Of a DNA stretch of 64,000 nt, positions 17,754-27,098 are shown piece by piece; position 1 is the first letter of the stretch; each line of letters starts with the position of its first letter. Position numbers and translations under genes: made by a program. The stretch is from Duganella sp. 1224. Its GTDB lineage: Bacteria; Pseudomonadota; Gammaproteobacteria; Burkholderiales; Burkholderiaceae_D. The notes beneath the pieces are model-generated. The model ran no database searches. It was not told the origin of the DNA and saw only the letters and a program-made list of their open reading frames with translations. The DNA lies in contig NZ_JACBYS010000007.1 of NCBI RefSeq assembly GCF_013408245.1, forward strand, positions 62,001 to 126,000, in the 5' to 3' direction.

Positions 17754-20732
17754 ATGGGTTTGTTCCGACTGCTGCTGGGCCTGCTGTGCTGCGCCGTGAT
17801 GGCGTGGGCGCACGGCGCCCCCGCCGCCGATGAGCGCTCCTACGAGCACCGCCGCTGGGGCCGCGCCGAGGGCGCGCCGCAGCTGGCGTTTGCCGCCGCC
17901 CAGACCAGCGACGGCATGCTGTGGTTCGGCACCTCGGACGGCCTGTACAGCTTTGACGGCCTGCGCTTCCGGCTGGTGAGCGCGGTGTGGGGCCACCCGC
18001 TCAAGGCCAGCAACATCGCCAGCCTGCTGGCCACGCCGCAAGGCCTGATGGTCGGCTACCGCTACGGCGGGCTGAGCCTCTTCACGCCCGGCGCCGCCAC
18101 CCACTACCACGCCGGCCGCGATTTCCCGCTGGGCAGCACGGTCAGCATCGTCGCCCGCCGCGACGGCGCGGTGTACGCGGCCACCAGCACCACCATCGTG
18201 CGGCTGGACGGCGGCCGCTGGCAAGCGCTGGCGCACGCGCCGCTGCCGCGCCGGCCGCTGACGCAGATCGACTTCGACGACGACGATACGCTGTGGCTGA
18301 CGATGTGGCAGGACGTCTACGCGCTGGCGCCGGGCGCGCGGCAATTCCACCGCGTGGCCGGCTCCTCGCAAAACGGCATCAGCAAGGTGCACGGCCGCAT
18401 CCACGCGGTGCAGCCGGATGGCGGCTACCTGGCGCTGGCGGCCGGGGCGCCGGCGCGGCGCCTGGCGCTCGATCAGCCGGCGCAGTACACCGACATCCTG
18501 ATCGGCGGACCGGAGCACAGCCTGTGGGCTTCCCGCAGCGACGGCATCGTGCGCCTGGGCCGGCGCGCGGACGGCACGCTGGACCCGGTCGAGCGCTTCG
18601 GCCCGGGACGCGGCGTCAACGGCTCGGTGATCAGCCACCTGATCGACCGCGAAGGCAATCTGTGGCTGGCCACGCTGGACGGCGTCGAGCGCTTCCGCCG
18701 CCACCGCCTGCGCCAGTTCGACCCCGGACCGGAGCGGCACCGGCTGAACTGGCTTGCGCAACCCGGCCTGGGCCAGGAACTGTGGTACGGCGCGCTGGGC
18801 GCGGCGCTGGTGCGGCAGCTGCCCGACGGCCGCCGCCTGGCGACAGCGGTGCGCTCGCCCACCGCGCTGTACCGCGTGTCACCCGAGCACGTCTGGGTCG
18901 GCGAGCAAAGCGGCACGCTGTGGGAGTTTCACGGTACACGCACGCGGCGCTGGGCGCCGCCGGCGTCGTTGCGGCGCTTCCCGATCCAGGCAATCGCCGC
19001 CGGGCCGGACGGCGGGCTGCTGGTGGCCGTCTCGCGCAACGGCCTGTGGCATGTGCGCGACGGCGTCTGGACGCCGGACGCCAGCAACAGCACGCTCGCC
19101 GATCCGACCCCGATCAGCATGCTGGCCGACGAGGCCGGCCAGACCTGGCTGGGCTACACCAACAATCGCCTGGGCCGGCTGACGGCGGCCGGCGTGCGCC
19201 TGCTGCCGGCCACCGCCGGCATCGAACTCGGCAACGTCACCAGCCTGTTCGCCTATCGCGGCCGGCTGCTGATCGGCGGCGACCTCGGCGTGGCATGGAT
19301 GGACGGCGCGACCGCGCGGCCGCTGCTGGCCGCCGGCGACGAGCGCCTGCGCGGCATCTCCGGCATCGCCGCCGACCGCCAGGGCGACCTGTGGCTGCAC
19401 ACCAGTGCCGGCCTGGCGCACCTGAGCGCGCAGGCGCTGGGGCAATTCTGGCGCGCGCCGCAACAGCCGGTGGCGTGGGAAGTGTTCAACCACGAGGACG
19501 GGCTGCGCGGCACCTCGTCCAAGGTGCGGCCGCTGCCGTCACTGGCGCTGGATGGCGACGGCAGGCTGTATTACGCCACCATGGAAGGCATCGGCTGGCT
19601 CGACCCGGCGCACATCCGCCGCAATCCGGTGGCGCCGCAGGTGATCCTGGAAAGCGTGGCCGCCGGCGGCCGTTACTATCCGCCGCAAGCGGGCCTGCCG
19701 CTGCCGCCACGCACCACCGCGCTCGACATCCGCTTCACCGCCGCCGCGCTGTCCATCCCCGCGCGCGCGCGGCTGCGCTACCAGCTGGACGGCGTCGACG
19801 CCGGCTGGCGCGAGGCCACCCAGGACCGTGCCGCCCACTACACCAATCTGACGCCGGGCCAGTACCGGTTCCACGTCATGGCCGCCAACGAAGACGGCGT
19901 ATGGAGCCCGCCCGTCACGCTGACCTTCGCGATCGCGCCGACGCCGTGGCAGACCGCGTGGTTCAAGGCGCTGTGCGCGGCCGCGCTGCTGCTGGTGCTG
20001 TACCTGCTGTACCGCTGGCGCATGGCCGCCGTGGCGCGGCAGGCGGCGCTGCGGGCGTCGATCCGCATGGAGGGCACGGTGAACGAACGCATCCGCATCG
20101 CCCGCTCGCTGCACGACAATCTGCTGCAGGGCGTGCAGGCGCTGATCATGCGCTGCCAGGCGGTGCTGGCGGGCCTGCCGCCGCACAGCGACAGCCACCG
20201 CCTGCTCGACGGCACGCTCGACTACGCCGAACAGTTGCTGGACGAAACCCGCGACGAGGTGATGGCGCTGCGGCGCGAGCAGCACGGCCAGCAACTGCTG
20301 GCGCAACTGCGGCAAACACTGCTGGCCTCGCTGCCCGACAGCGGCAGCCAGCTGCGCTTTGCCACCGCGGGCGCGGCGCGCACCGTGCGCGCCGGGGTGG
20401 CCGGCGAAATCCTCTACGTGCTGCGCGAGGCCGTGCTGAACAGCGCGCGCCACGCGCGCGCCACGACGATCACCGTCAGCCTCCACTTTGGCCAGGACGC
20501 GCTGCTGTGCGAGGTCGGCGACGACGGTCAGGGCATCGACGCCGCCACCGCCACCGCCGGCCAGGCCGGCCACTGGGGCATCGTCGGCATGCGCGAGCGC
20601 GTGGCCGCGATCGGCGGCGAACTTGCCATCGGCAATGGCGCCAGCGGCGGCACCGTGGTGCGGCTGCGCGTGCCGGCCGCGCTGGCCTACCAGGCGGCCG
20701 CCGCCGCGCCACTGTCCCCGGTTCAGGGATAA
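17754..20732 (+). CDS. Periplasmic two-component propeller histidine kinase
   Basis: 992 residues. A signal peptide (1-22) is followed by about 600 residues of beta-propeller repeats of the Reg_prop kind (GMLWFGTSDGLYSFDG, REGNLWLATLDGVERF, QGDLWLHTSAGLAHL), a Y_Y_Y domain (about 650-725; RLRYQLDGVDAGWRE), one transmembrane helix (about 735-755), a HisKA_3 domain (IARSLHDNLLQGVQAL, His about 786) and a HATPase domain (GDDGQGID, GIVGMRERV). Such kinases sense periplasmic or envelope signals, sugars in some Bacteroidetes, and phosphorylate NarL-type regulators. No regulator follows it. Confidence 0.9.
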   Translation: MGLFRLLLGLLCCAVMAWAHGAPAADERSYEHRRWGRAEGAPQLAFAAAQTSDGMLWFGTSDGLYSFDGLRFRLVSAVWGHPLKASNIASLLATPQGLMVGYRYGGLSLFTPGAATHYHAGRDFPLGSTVSIVARRDGAVYAATSTTIVRLDGGRWQALAHAPLPRRPLTQIDFDDDDTLWLTMWQDVYALAPGARQFHRVAGSSQNGISKVHGRIHAVQPDGGYLALAAGAPARRLALDQPAQYTDILIGGPEHSLWASRSDGIVRLGRRADGTLDPVERFGPGRGVNGSVISHLIDREGNLWLATLDGVERFRRHRLRQFDPGPERHRLNWLAQPGLGQELWYGALGAALVRQLPDGRRLATAVRSPTALYRVSPEHVWVGEQSGTLWEFHGTRTRRWAPPASLRRFPIQAIAAGPDGGLLVAVSRNGLWHVRDGVWTPDASNSTLADPTPISMLADEAGQTWLGYTNNRLGRLTAAGVRLLPATAGIELGNVTSLFAYRGRLLIGGDLGVAWMDGATARPLLAAGDERLRGISGIAADRQGDLWLHTSAGLAHLSAQALGQFWRAPQQPVAWEVFNHEDGLRGTSSKVRPLPSLALDGDGRLYYATMEGIGWLDPAHIRRNPVAPQVILESVAAGGRYYPPQAGLPLPPRTTALDIRFTAAALSIPARARLRYQLDGVDAGWREATQDRAAHYTNLTPGQYRFHVMAANEDGVWSPPVTLTFAIAPTPWQTAWFKALCAAALLLVLYLLYRWRMAAVARQAALRASIRMEGTVNERIRIARSLHDNLLQGVQALIMRCQAVLAGLPPHSDSHRLLDGTLDYAEQLLDETRDEVMALRREQHGQQLLAQLRQTLLASLPDSGSQLRFATAGAARTVRAGVAGEILYVLREAVLNSARHARATTITVSLHFGQDALLCEVGDDGQGIDAATATAGQAGHWGIVGMRERVAAIGGELAIGNGASGGTVVRLRVPAALAYQAAAAAPLSPVQG

Positions 20733-20915
20733 AGCGCGCGACCTAAGCAAGACGCCTCCGCATACCCAATGCGATTGTCCCGCCCGGCGCGGGACTGCCA
20801 TGATGTGACCTCACTTGTGCGCCGCATGCACAGCGGTTTGTCGACCGCGGCGGATTATCAAGCCGGCGGCCGGCCGCTATGCTGAATCCAACTCAACCAG
20901 CTCAAGGAACACATC

Positions 20916-21896
20916 ATGCAAGCCATTACTTTTGACCAGTTCGGCAAGGCCGACGTTTTGAAAATCAGCGAGGTGCCGGAACCGGTGCTGCGCCCGGACG
21001 ACCTGCTGGTGCGCACCCGCGCGGCCGGCGTCAACCGCGCCGACCTGACCCACCGCCGTGGCGGCTACGGCTGGCCGGGCTTCGGCGACTCCACCATCAT
21101 GGGCCTGGAAATCGCCGGCGAGGTGATCGCCGTCGGCGCCAATGTGCAGGGCTTCCAGATCGGCGACCGCGTGATGGGCATCGTCGGCGGCGGCGCCTAC
21201 GCCGAGATCGCCCGCATCGACTACCGCATGGCGATGCCGATACCCGACGGCCTCGACTTCATCCAGGCCGCCGCCATCACCGAGGTGTTCGTCACCGCGC
21301 ACGAGGCCTTGATCCACCTCGGCAAGCTGCAGCCGGGCGAGACGGTGCTGATCCACGCCGGCGCCGGCGGCGTCGGCGGCGCGGCGGTGCAACTGGCGCA
21401 CGCCACCGGCGCCACCGTCATCACCACCGCGCAGTCGGAAGCGCATGCGCTGGTGCGCCGCCTCGGCGCCGACCACGCGATCGACTACGTGGACGAGGAT
21501 TTCGCCGAGGCCGTGGCGCGCCTGACCGACAACCGCGGTGTCGACCTGGTGCTCGACTTCATCGGCGCGCCCTACTTCGAACGCAACGTCAACGCGCTGG
21601 CCTTCGGCGGCCGCCTGGTGCAGATCGGCATCATGGGCGGCATCGAGGATGCCCGCATTCCGCTCGACCGCCTGTTGTACCGCCACCTGCAGATCATCGG
21701 CACGGTGATGAAGTCGCGTACGCAGGAAGTCAAGCACGCCATGTCGCGCCGCTTCCGCGAGCGCTGGCTGGCGCACTTTGTCCGCGATGGCCTGACGCCG
21801 GTCATCGACAGCGTCTACCCGCTGGCCGAGGCCGGCGCCGCGCAGCAGCGCATGGAAGATGGCCTGAACGTCGGCAAGATCGTTCTGACCATGTAA
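20916..21896 (+). CDS. NAD(P)H:quinone oxidoreductase, zinc-less MDR family
   Basis: 326 residues. The medium-chain dehydrogenase/reductase plan is clear: catalytic domain start MQAITFDQFGKADVLKI, RAAGVNRADLTHRRGGYGW, the nucleotide fold with HAGAGGVGGAAVQLAHATGA, and the closing LAEAGAAQQRMEDGLNVGKI. The zinc ligands of alcohol dehydrogenases are missing. It is closest to the PIG3/QOR branch that reduces quinones or enones with NADPH. It is followed after 38 bases by a gene of unknown function, probably co-transcribed. Confidence 0.9.
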   Translation: MQAITFDQFGKADVLKISEVPEPVLRPDDLLVRTRAAGVNRADLTHRRGGYGWPGFGDSTIMGLEIAGEVIAVGANVQGFQIGDRVMGIVGGGAYAEIARIDYRMAMPIPDGLDFIQAAAITEVFVTAHEALIHLGKLQPGETVLIHAGAGGVGGAAVQLAHATGATVITTAQSEAHALVRRLGADHAIDYVDEDFAEAVARLTDNRGVDLVLDFIGAPYFERNVNALAFGGRLVQIGIMGGIEDARIPLDRLLYRHLQIIGTVMKSRTQEVKHAMSRRFRERWLAHFVRDGLTPVIDSVYPLAEAGAAQQRMEDGLNVGKIVLTM

Positions 21897-21934
21897 GTCC
21901 GCAGTTTCCCTTCTCACTTTTAAAGGAGCAAATC

Positions 21935-22477
21935 ATGACTGTCATCCGTACCGACCTGGTGTTGTCGCAATCCGCCTTCAGCCACGTCATCGACGTGCCG
22001 TTCGAGAAAATCGACATCGCCAAATGGCTGTTCTCGCTGCCCGACGCCGAATACCAGCGCTGCGCGCCGCCCGACCACATCGCCGCCGGCGCCACCTACA
22101 CGGATGACGGCCGCCGCATGTCGATCAACGTCGAAATGATCGGCACCGGGCTGGTGGTGCAGCATTACGTGGGCGAGATCACCGAGCCGGCGCACTGCCG
22201 CATGGTGTCCACCTCGGACGTGTTCACGCCCAAGGGCCGCACCAAGGTGCAGGTGATCTGGGACCTGAGCGTGAAGAAGGTCGACGCGCAGCGCAGCGAG
22301 TACACCAACTCGGTGGTGTCGCACCCGACCGAGGAATTCCTGGCCTTCATCAAGGAGCACGGCATCTCGTGGGAACAGGCCTCGGCCGACCGCCAGGCCT
22401 CGTCGGGCGACCACAACCGCCGCGAAACGCCGCTGTTCGCCGAAAGCATCGCGCGCGCGGCGCGCGCCGCCGGCTAA
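21935..22477 (+). CDS. Protein of unknown function, quinone reductase partner
   Basis: 180 soluble residues with no signal peptide or membrane segment; AAAGGAG precedes the ATG. I do not recognise a family. It has alternating strands (SINVEMIGTGLVVQHYVGEI, HCRMVSTSDVF, TKVQVIWDLSVKKV), so a SRPBCC/START-like beta cup is possible but not shown. The 38-base gap from the upstream quinone reductase and a strong ribosome site suggest they act together, for example on an aromatic or polyketide-like substrate (inference). Confidence 0.75.
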   Translation: MTVIRTDLVLSQSAFSHVIDVPFEKIDIAKWLFSLPDAEYQRCAPPDHIAAGATYTDDGRRMSINVEMIGTGLVVQHYVGEITEPAHCRMVSTSDVFTPKGRTKVQVIWDLSVKKVDAQRSEYTNSVVSHPTEEFLAFIKEHGISWEQASADRQASSGDHNRRETPLFAESIARAARAAG

Positions 22478-22498
22478 GGTCCGCCCCCGCCTGCCCCC

Positions 22499-22532
22499 GC
22501 CCGCTTGCCGCCTTGCGCGACGGCAAGCGGGC
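22499..22532. repeat. 12-bp stem inverted repeat
   Basis: Perfect arms gcccgcttgccg and cggcaagcgggc with a 10-base loop, starting 22 bases after the stop of the unknown-function gene. No T-run follows. It could slow or end transcription with Rho, or stabilise the mRNA end. Confidence 0.6.
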
Positions 22533-22580
22533 GGCGCCGGATCGGCGACCGGCGTAGCATGGCGGCAGGGAGGAGCGACC

Positions 22581-22838
22581 ATGCCAAGCAAAACCGTCGA
22601 CGGCTACCAGATCGAATTCAGCGCCGAGCCGCTGCCGGGCACCGACAGCTGGGGCGCCTACGTCACCATCTACGCGCCGTCCACCAATCCGCTGCACCTC
22701 GACGAGGTCTACCCCAGGCAGCGCGTGATGGCCGACGTCCCGTGCGACACCGCCAGCGCTGCCCAACGACAGGCCGAACAAGCCGCTGACACCATCCTCG
22801 CGCAACTGCGCGCGCCAGCCAAACCACAGGGTGACTAG
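22581..22838 (+). CDS. Small hypothetical protein, 85 aa
   Basis: A strong GGGAGGAG ribosome site ends 6 bases before the ATG, which is the main support. The product is soluble and acidic-neutral: a start of short strands (VDGYQIEFSAEPLPG, WGAYVTIYAP) and then a helix rich in Ala and Gln (SAAQRQAEQAADTILAQL). I do not recognise the family. It lies 103 bases behind the unknown-function gene and may form the end of that operon. Confidence 0.65.
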   Translation: MPSKTVDGYQIEFSAEPLPGTDSWGAYVTIYAPSTNPLHLDEVYPRQRVMADVPCDTASAAQRQAEQAADTILAQLRAPAKPQGD

Positions 22839-23091
22839 CATCCTTGCCACAATTTACAAAAATCTTTGTTTTACGATAGCAATATTGCTAAAAACGAAGT
22901 ATTGTTGTGCGTGCACATAAGCGTTACAGAACACCAACGCGGCGCCGTGCTTATGTATCGCAGCGTACAGTAGGAAGTGCCAGGTGTTGTGCGGAGCAAC
23001 AGGAATATTTATTGCCTGTTGTTAATGGCTGTGGGTCAGACTACAATCGGGAAATTCACACTGTTCGTGTCCTTTTGCGGAAATTGTTCAT

Positions 23092-24597
23092 ATGTCTTTT
23101 TTGTCTTCTGCCGCGCCCAAGTTAGCGCCTTGGAAAGTCCTGTTGGTCGACGACGAACCGGACATTCATGACATCACCAAACTGACGCTGAGCCGCTTCC
23201 GCCTCGACGGCCGCGCCCTGAGCTTTGTGCACGCCTACAGCGGCGCCGAGGCCAAGGAAGTGCTGGCGCGCGAAAAGGACATCGCCCTGGTGTTCCTCGA
23301 CGTGGTGATGGAAAAAGAGGACAGCGGCCTGGAAGTGGCGCGCTGGATGCGCGAGGACCTGGACAACCAGTTCACCCGCATCGTGCTGCGCACCGGCCAG
23401 CCCGGCCAGGCGCCGGAAGAGCGCGTGATCGTCAACTACGACATCAACGACTACAAAGAGAAGACCGAACTCGACCGCACCAAGCTGTTCACCACCACCT
23501 TCGCCGCGCTGCGCGCCTACCGCGACATCATGAAGGTGGAGGAGGCGCACCGCGCCCAGATCAATTACCGCGAGGGCCTGGAGCGCGTGATCGCCGCCTC
23601 TTCGCACATCTTCCGCCAGCGCAACCTGAAGGACTTCGCCAACGGCCTGCTGCAGCAGGTGGTGGCGCTGCTGCGCCTGGAGCACAGCATGCTGCTGCGG
23701 CTGCGCGGTGCTACCGCTATCAGCGGCGAGAACGATTACGAAATCCTGGCCAAGATCGGCGACGAGGATGGCACGCTGCTGTCGCAGGAAGTGCTGGCGC
23801 GCATCGACGCCGCCAAGAGCAACAAGATTTCGCGCGTCGAAGGCGACACCTACATCGGCTACTTCCCCAACAGCAGCGGCAAGGCCTCGCTGCTGGTGCT
23901 GAAGGGCGTGGAGGAAATCTCCGACATCGACACCAAGCTGCTGGAGGTGTTCTGCTCGGGCGTGGCGATCGCCTTCGACAACATCCTGCTGAACCAGGAA
24001 ATCACCGATACCCAGGCCGAGCTGATCATGCGTCTCGGCGACGTGGTCGAGTCGCGCTCCAACGAGGCCGGCAACCACGTGCGCCGCATGTCCGAGGTGT
24101 GCCACCTGCTGGCGCAGGAAGCCGGGCTGCCGGAGGACGAGGTGGCGGTGCTGCGCCACGCCGCGCCGATGCACGACATCGGCAAGATCGCCACGCCGGA
24201 CGCGGTGCTGCTCAAGCCGGGCAAGCTGGACGCGGCCGAATGGGAAATCATGAAGCAGCACCCGGCGGTCGGCCTGTCGATCCTGGACGGCTCGCAGCGG
24301 CCGATCCTGAAGGCGGCCGCGGTGATCGCCCACCAGCACCACGAGAAATACGACGGCAGCGGCTACCCGCAGGGCCTGAAGGGCGAGCACATCCACCGCT
24401 ACGCGCGCATCGTCGCCGTGGCCGACGTGTTCGACGCGCTGATGCACAAGCGCTGCTACAAGGAAGCGTGGCCGATCGAAAAAGTCATCGAGCACCTGCG
24501 CGAGGTGGCCGGCCATCACCTGGACCCGGTGTACGTCGACCTGCTGATCAAGAACATCGACAAGGCGCTGGCCATCAACGAACGCCTGCCGGACTGA
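23092..24597 (+). CDS. Receiver-DUF3369-HD-GYP c-di-GMP phosphodiesterase
   Basis: 501 residues. The receiver is at about 15-140 (VLLVDDEPDI, phospho-Asp in VFLDVVME). A DUF3369 segment follows at about 150-300, a GAF-like linker typical of this architecture. The HD-GYP domain is at about 310-490, with HDIGKI and HHEKYDGSGYPQGLKG carrying the metal ligands and the GYP signature. RpfG-class enzymes hydrolyse c-di-GMP to GMP and control motility or biofilm. The preceding 250-bp AT-rich gap (22839-23091) holds no gene and should contain its promoter. Confidence 0.92.
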   Translation: MSFLSSAAPKLAPWKVLLVDDEPDIHDITKLTLSRFRLDGRALSFVHAYSGAEAKEVLAREKDIALVFLDVVMEKEDSGLEVARWMREDLDNQFTRIVLRTGQPGQAPEERVIVNYDINDYKEKTELDRTKLFTTTFAALRAYRDIMKVEEAHRAQINYREGLERVIAASSHIFRQRNLKDFANGLLQQVVALLRLEHSMLLRLRGATAISGENDYEILAKIGDEDGTLLSQEVLARIDAAKSNKISRVEGDTYIGYFPNSSGKASLLVLKGVEEISDIDTKLLEVFCSGVAIAFDNILLNQEITDTQAELIMRLGDVVESRSNEAGNHVRRMSEVCHLLAQEAGLPEDEVAVLRHAAPMHDIGKIATPDAVLLKPGKLDAAEWEIMKQHPAVGLSILDGSQRPILKAAAVIAHQHHEKYDGSGYPQGLKGEHIHRYARIVAVADVFDALMHKRCYKEAWPIEKVIEHLREVAGHHLDPVYVDLLIKNIDKALAINERLPD

Positions 24598-24606
24598 GGC
24601 GACGCC

Positions 24607-25521
24607 ATGCACCGGCTCCTCACCGCCCTGTGCCTGAGTGCGGCGCTGGCCGCAACTGCCGCGCCAGCCGGCGCCGCCGACCACGCGCTGGTGCTGCAAA
24701 CCGACTTTGGCACCGCGGACGGCGCCGTCTCCGCCATGCGCGGCGTGGCCTACGGCGTCGATCCGCACCTGACGGTGGCCGACCTCACCCACGACATTCC
24801 CGACTACGATATCTGGGTCGGCGGCTACCGCCTGTTCCAGACCGCCAATTACTGGCCGGAGGGCACGGTGTTCGTGTCGGTCATCGATCCGGGCGTGGGC
24901 ACGGCGCGCAAGTCGGTGGTGCTGAAGACGAAGGCCGGCCGCTACTTCGTCGGTCCCGACAACGGCCAGTTCACGCTGATCGCCGAGCGCGACGGCGTGG
25001 CCGAGCTGCGCGAGATCGACGAGCAGGTCAACCGGCTGGCCGGCTCGGGCGAGTCCTACACCTTCCACGGCCGCGACGTGTACGCCTACGTCGGCGCGCG
25101 CCTGGCCTCGGGCGCCATCCGCTACGAGCAGGTGGGGCCGGCGCTGCCGGCGGCGTCCGTGGTGCGCATTCCGTATCAGAAGGCAGTGCACGCCAACGGC
25201 ACGCTGCGCGGCATCATCCCGGTGCTGGACGTCAAGTACGGCAACGTCTGGACCAATATCCCGAAGCCGCTGTTCGACGAGCTGGGCGTGCGCGAGCACG
25301 AGTTGGTGCGGGTGCGCATCTTCCACAACAAGAAGCTGATCGACACCGTGGTGGCGCCCTACGAGCACACCTTTGGCGGCGTGGCCAAGGGCAAGCCGCT
25401 GGTCTACCTGAACAGCCTGCTGGAGGTGGCGCTGGCGCTCAACCAGGACAATTACGCGGCGCGCCACCACATCGCCTCCGGCGTCGACTGGGAAGTGGAG
25501 ATTTCCCGGGCCGGCAAGTAA
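24607..25521 (+). CDS. DUF62 family (SAM hydroxide adenosyltransferase-like), exported
   Basis: 304 residues. Residues 1-24 form a signal peptide (LCLSAALAATAAPAGAAD). The body is the SAM-hydrolase/chlorinase fold: LQTDFGTADGAVSAM, DLTHDIP, VIDPGVGTARKSVVL, YFVGPDNGQFTL, SYTFHGRDVYAYVGARLA. Known members cleave S-adenosylmethionine using water or halide in the cytosol; a signal sequence is out of keeping with that. It starts 9 bases after the HD-GYP gene and is likely co-transcribed. Confidence 0.85.
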   Translation: MHRLLTALCLSAALAATAAPAGAADHALVLQTDFGTADGAVSAMRGVAYGVDPHLTVADLTHDIPDYDIWVGGYRLFQTANYWPEGTVFVSVIDPGVGTARKSVVLKTKAGRYFVGPDNGQFTLIAERDGVAELREIDEQVNRLAGSGESYTFHGRDVYAYVGARLASGAIRYEQVGPALPAASVVRIPYQKAVHANGTLRGIIPVLDVKYGNVWTNIPKPLFDELGVREHELVRVRIFHNKKLIDTVVAPYEHTFGGVAKGKPLVYLNSLLEVALALNQDNYAARHHIASGVDWEVEISRAGK

Positions 25522-25642
25522 GCTGTCTATCGACCGGGTAATCGATATCTCTGCCAGAGGTCTTGCTTTCCTTCGGCGGAGCCAACAAGCCCGATGTTCC
25601 CTGCTAGTATCCGGCCACCTTCACCTGCCTAAGAGGAACATC

Positions 25643-26431
25643 ATGAAACACTCCCTGACCCGTCTGACCCTGGGCGCCGCCGCACTGGCCGGCGCGCTGG
25701 CCTTCCCGAGCGCATTCGCGGCCGACGCCAAGCCGACCGTGGTGCTGGTGCACGGCGCCTTTGCCGATTCGTCGAGCTGGGATGGCGTGGCCGCCAAGCT
25801 GGAGAAAGACGGCTACACCGTGATCGGCGCCGCCAACCCGCTGCGCAGCGTCAAGACCGATGCCGCCTCGGTGGCCTCGGTGCTGAAGAGCGTCAACGGT
25901 CCGGTGGTGCTGGTGGGCCACTCGTACGGCGGCTCGGTGATCAGCGCTGCCGCCACCGGCGCCAGCAACGTCAAGGCGCTGGTGTATGTGGCCGCGTTCG
26001 CGCCGGAAGCGGGCGAAACCGCCGTTGGCCTGTCAAACAAATTCCCGGGCAGCACGCTGGGCCCGACGCTGGCGCCGCCGGTGGCGCTGGCCGATGGCGG
26101 CAAGGACCTGTACATCCAGCAGAGCAAATTCCACAGCCAGTTTGCCGCCGACGTGCCGGAAGCCAAGGCGCGCCTGATGGCCATCGGCCAGCGTCCGGTC
26201 ACCGACGCCGCGCTGAACGAGGCGTCGCCGGCGCCGGCGTGGAAGACCATCCCGTCGTGGTTTGTGTTCGGCAAGGCCGACAAGAACATTCCGCTGGCCT
26301 CGCTGGAGTTCATGGCCAAGCGCGCCAACGCCAGGAAAACCGTGGTCATCGACGGCGCCTCGCACGTGGTGATGACTTCGCACCCGACCGAAGTGGCCAA
26401 GCTGATCGAAGAAGCCGCCACCGCCAAATAA
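25643..26431 (+). CDS. Exported alpha/beta hydrolase, EstC-like
   Basis: 262 residues with a signal peptide (1-27, ending PSAFAAD). It shows VVLVHGAFADSSSWDG (oxyanion region), GHSYGGS (Ser about 93), FGKADKNIP (Asp) and GASHVVMTSHP (His). This is the compact alpha/beta hydrolase form similar to EstC/plant methylesterase-like enzymes. It is periplasmic or secreted, with a small ester as likely substrate. GAGGAAC lies before the ATG. Confidence 0.88.
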   Translation: MKHSLTRLTLGAAALAGALAFPSAFAADAKPTVVLVHGAFADSSSWDGVAAKLEKDGYTVIGAANPLRSVKTDAASVASVLKSVNGPVVLVGHSYGGSVISAAATGASNVKALVYVAAFAPEAGETAVGLSNKFPGSTLGPTLAPPVALADGGKDLYIQQSKFHSQFAADVPEAKARLMAIGQRPVTDAALNEASPAPAWKTIPSWFVFGKADKNIPLASLEFMAKRANARKTVVIDGASHVVMTSHPTEVAKLIEEAATAK

Positions 26432-26447
26432 GCCAGGTCGTTTCAGC

Positions 26448-27035
26448 TTAGAGCGAAAGTTCCTGCTTCTTGACCAGCTTGTCCAGCGAAGCGCGCAGCG
26501 ATTTGAGCGCCACCGTCGCGCTTTCGACCAGCTTCTCATCCTCCGCGCTCTGCTGATCCAGGCTCAGCTTGGGGGCCGCGTCCGCCGCCGCCGCCGCCAG
26601 TTGCGCCGCGTAGGCGCTGCGGCCCTCGGCGTAGCCATCGTCGGCGGCGCTGTCGCTGGCGGCGGCCGAGGTGGTGTTCTCCTGCGCCGGCGTGGCCGGT
26701 ATCTCCGGCACGTCGGTCGAGGGCGAGGTGCGCAGCACCCCGGCCGCCTGCTTGAGCTGGCTGGCCAATTGTTTCAATTGCTGCAACACCGCCTTGGCGT
26801 CCTTGCCGCCGAACATGGCCAGCATCTTCTTCAGCATCTCGATCTGCTTCTTGATCTCGTCGATGCGCATGCGCGCCGCCGCCTTCATGTCCTGATCGGC
26901 CTTGCTGGACATGCCGTCGATGGCGGCGGCGTTTTTCTTGGCCGTTTCCAGCTTTTTCTGCAACAGGTTTTGATAGGCGTCGCCGGCAGGCTCCACACTG
27001 GCAGGGGCGAGGTTGTAAGACGAAATAGAAAGCAT
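26448..27035 (-). CDS. Coiled-coil hypothetical protein, 195 aa
   Basis: No signal peptide. Residues 20-95 are Lys/Ala/Met-rich helix with heptad spacing (RIDEIKKQIEMLKKMLAMFGG, LQQLKQLASQLKQAAGVL). An acidic, Ala-rich linker follows, and a second basic helix ends it (LKSLRASLDKLVKKQ). I do not recognise a characterised family. It is convergent with the exported hydrolase and lies 64 bases downstream of the GAF histidine kinase gene on the same strand, so the two may be transcribed together. Confidence 0.65.
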   Translation of the reverse strand: MLSISSYNLAPASVEPAGDAYQNLLQKKLETAKKNAAAIDGMSSKADQDMKAAARMRIDEIKKQIEMLKKMLAMFGGKDAKAVLQQLKQLASQLKQAAGVLRTSPSTDVPEIPATPAQENTTSAAASDSAADDGYAEGRSAYAAQLAAAAADAAPKLSLDQQSAEDEKLVESATVALKSLRASLDKLVKKQELSL

Positions 27036-27098
27036 GGCAAGGTCCCGCGAATTGGCTGATCACTTCATACAGGCGACGCGGCCAGCCGTTTCGTTAAA

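Noticed and set aside
22907..23125. Forward frame of 72 codons before the HD-GYP gene
   Set aside because: Arg/Cys-rich, no ribosome site, and it overlaps the start of the HD-GYP gene in another frame.
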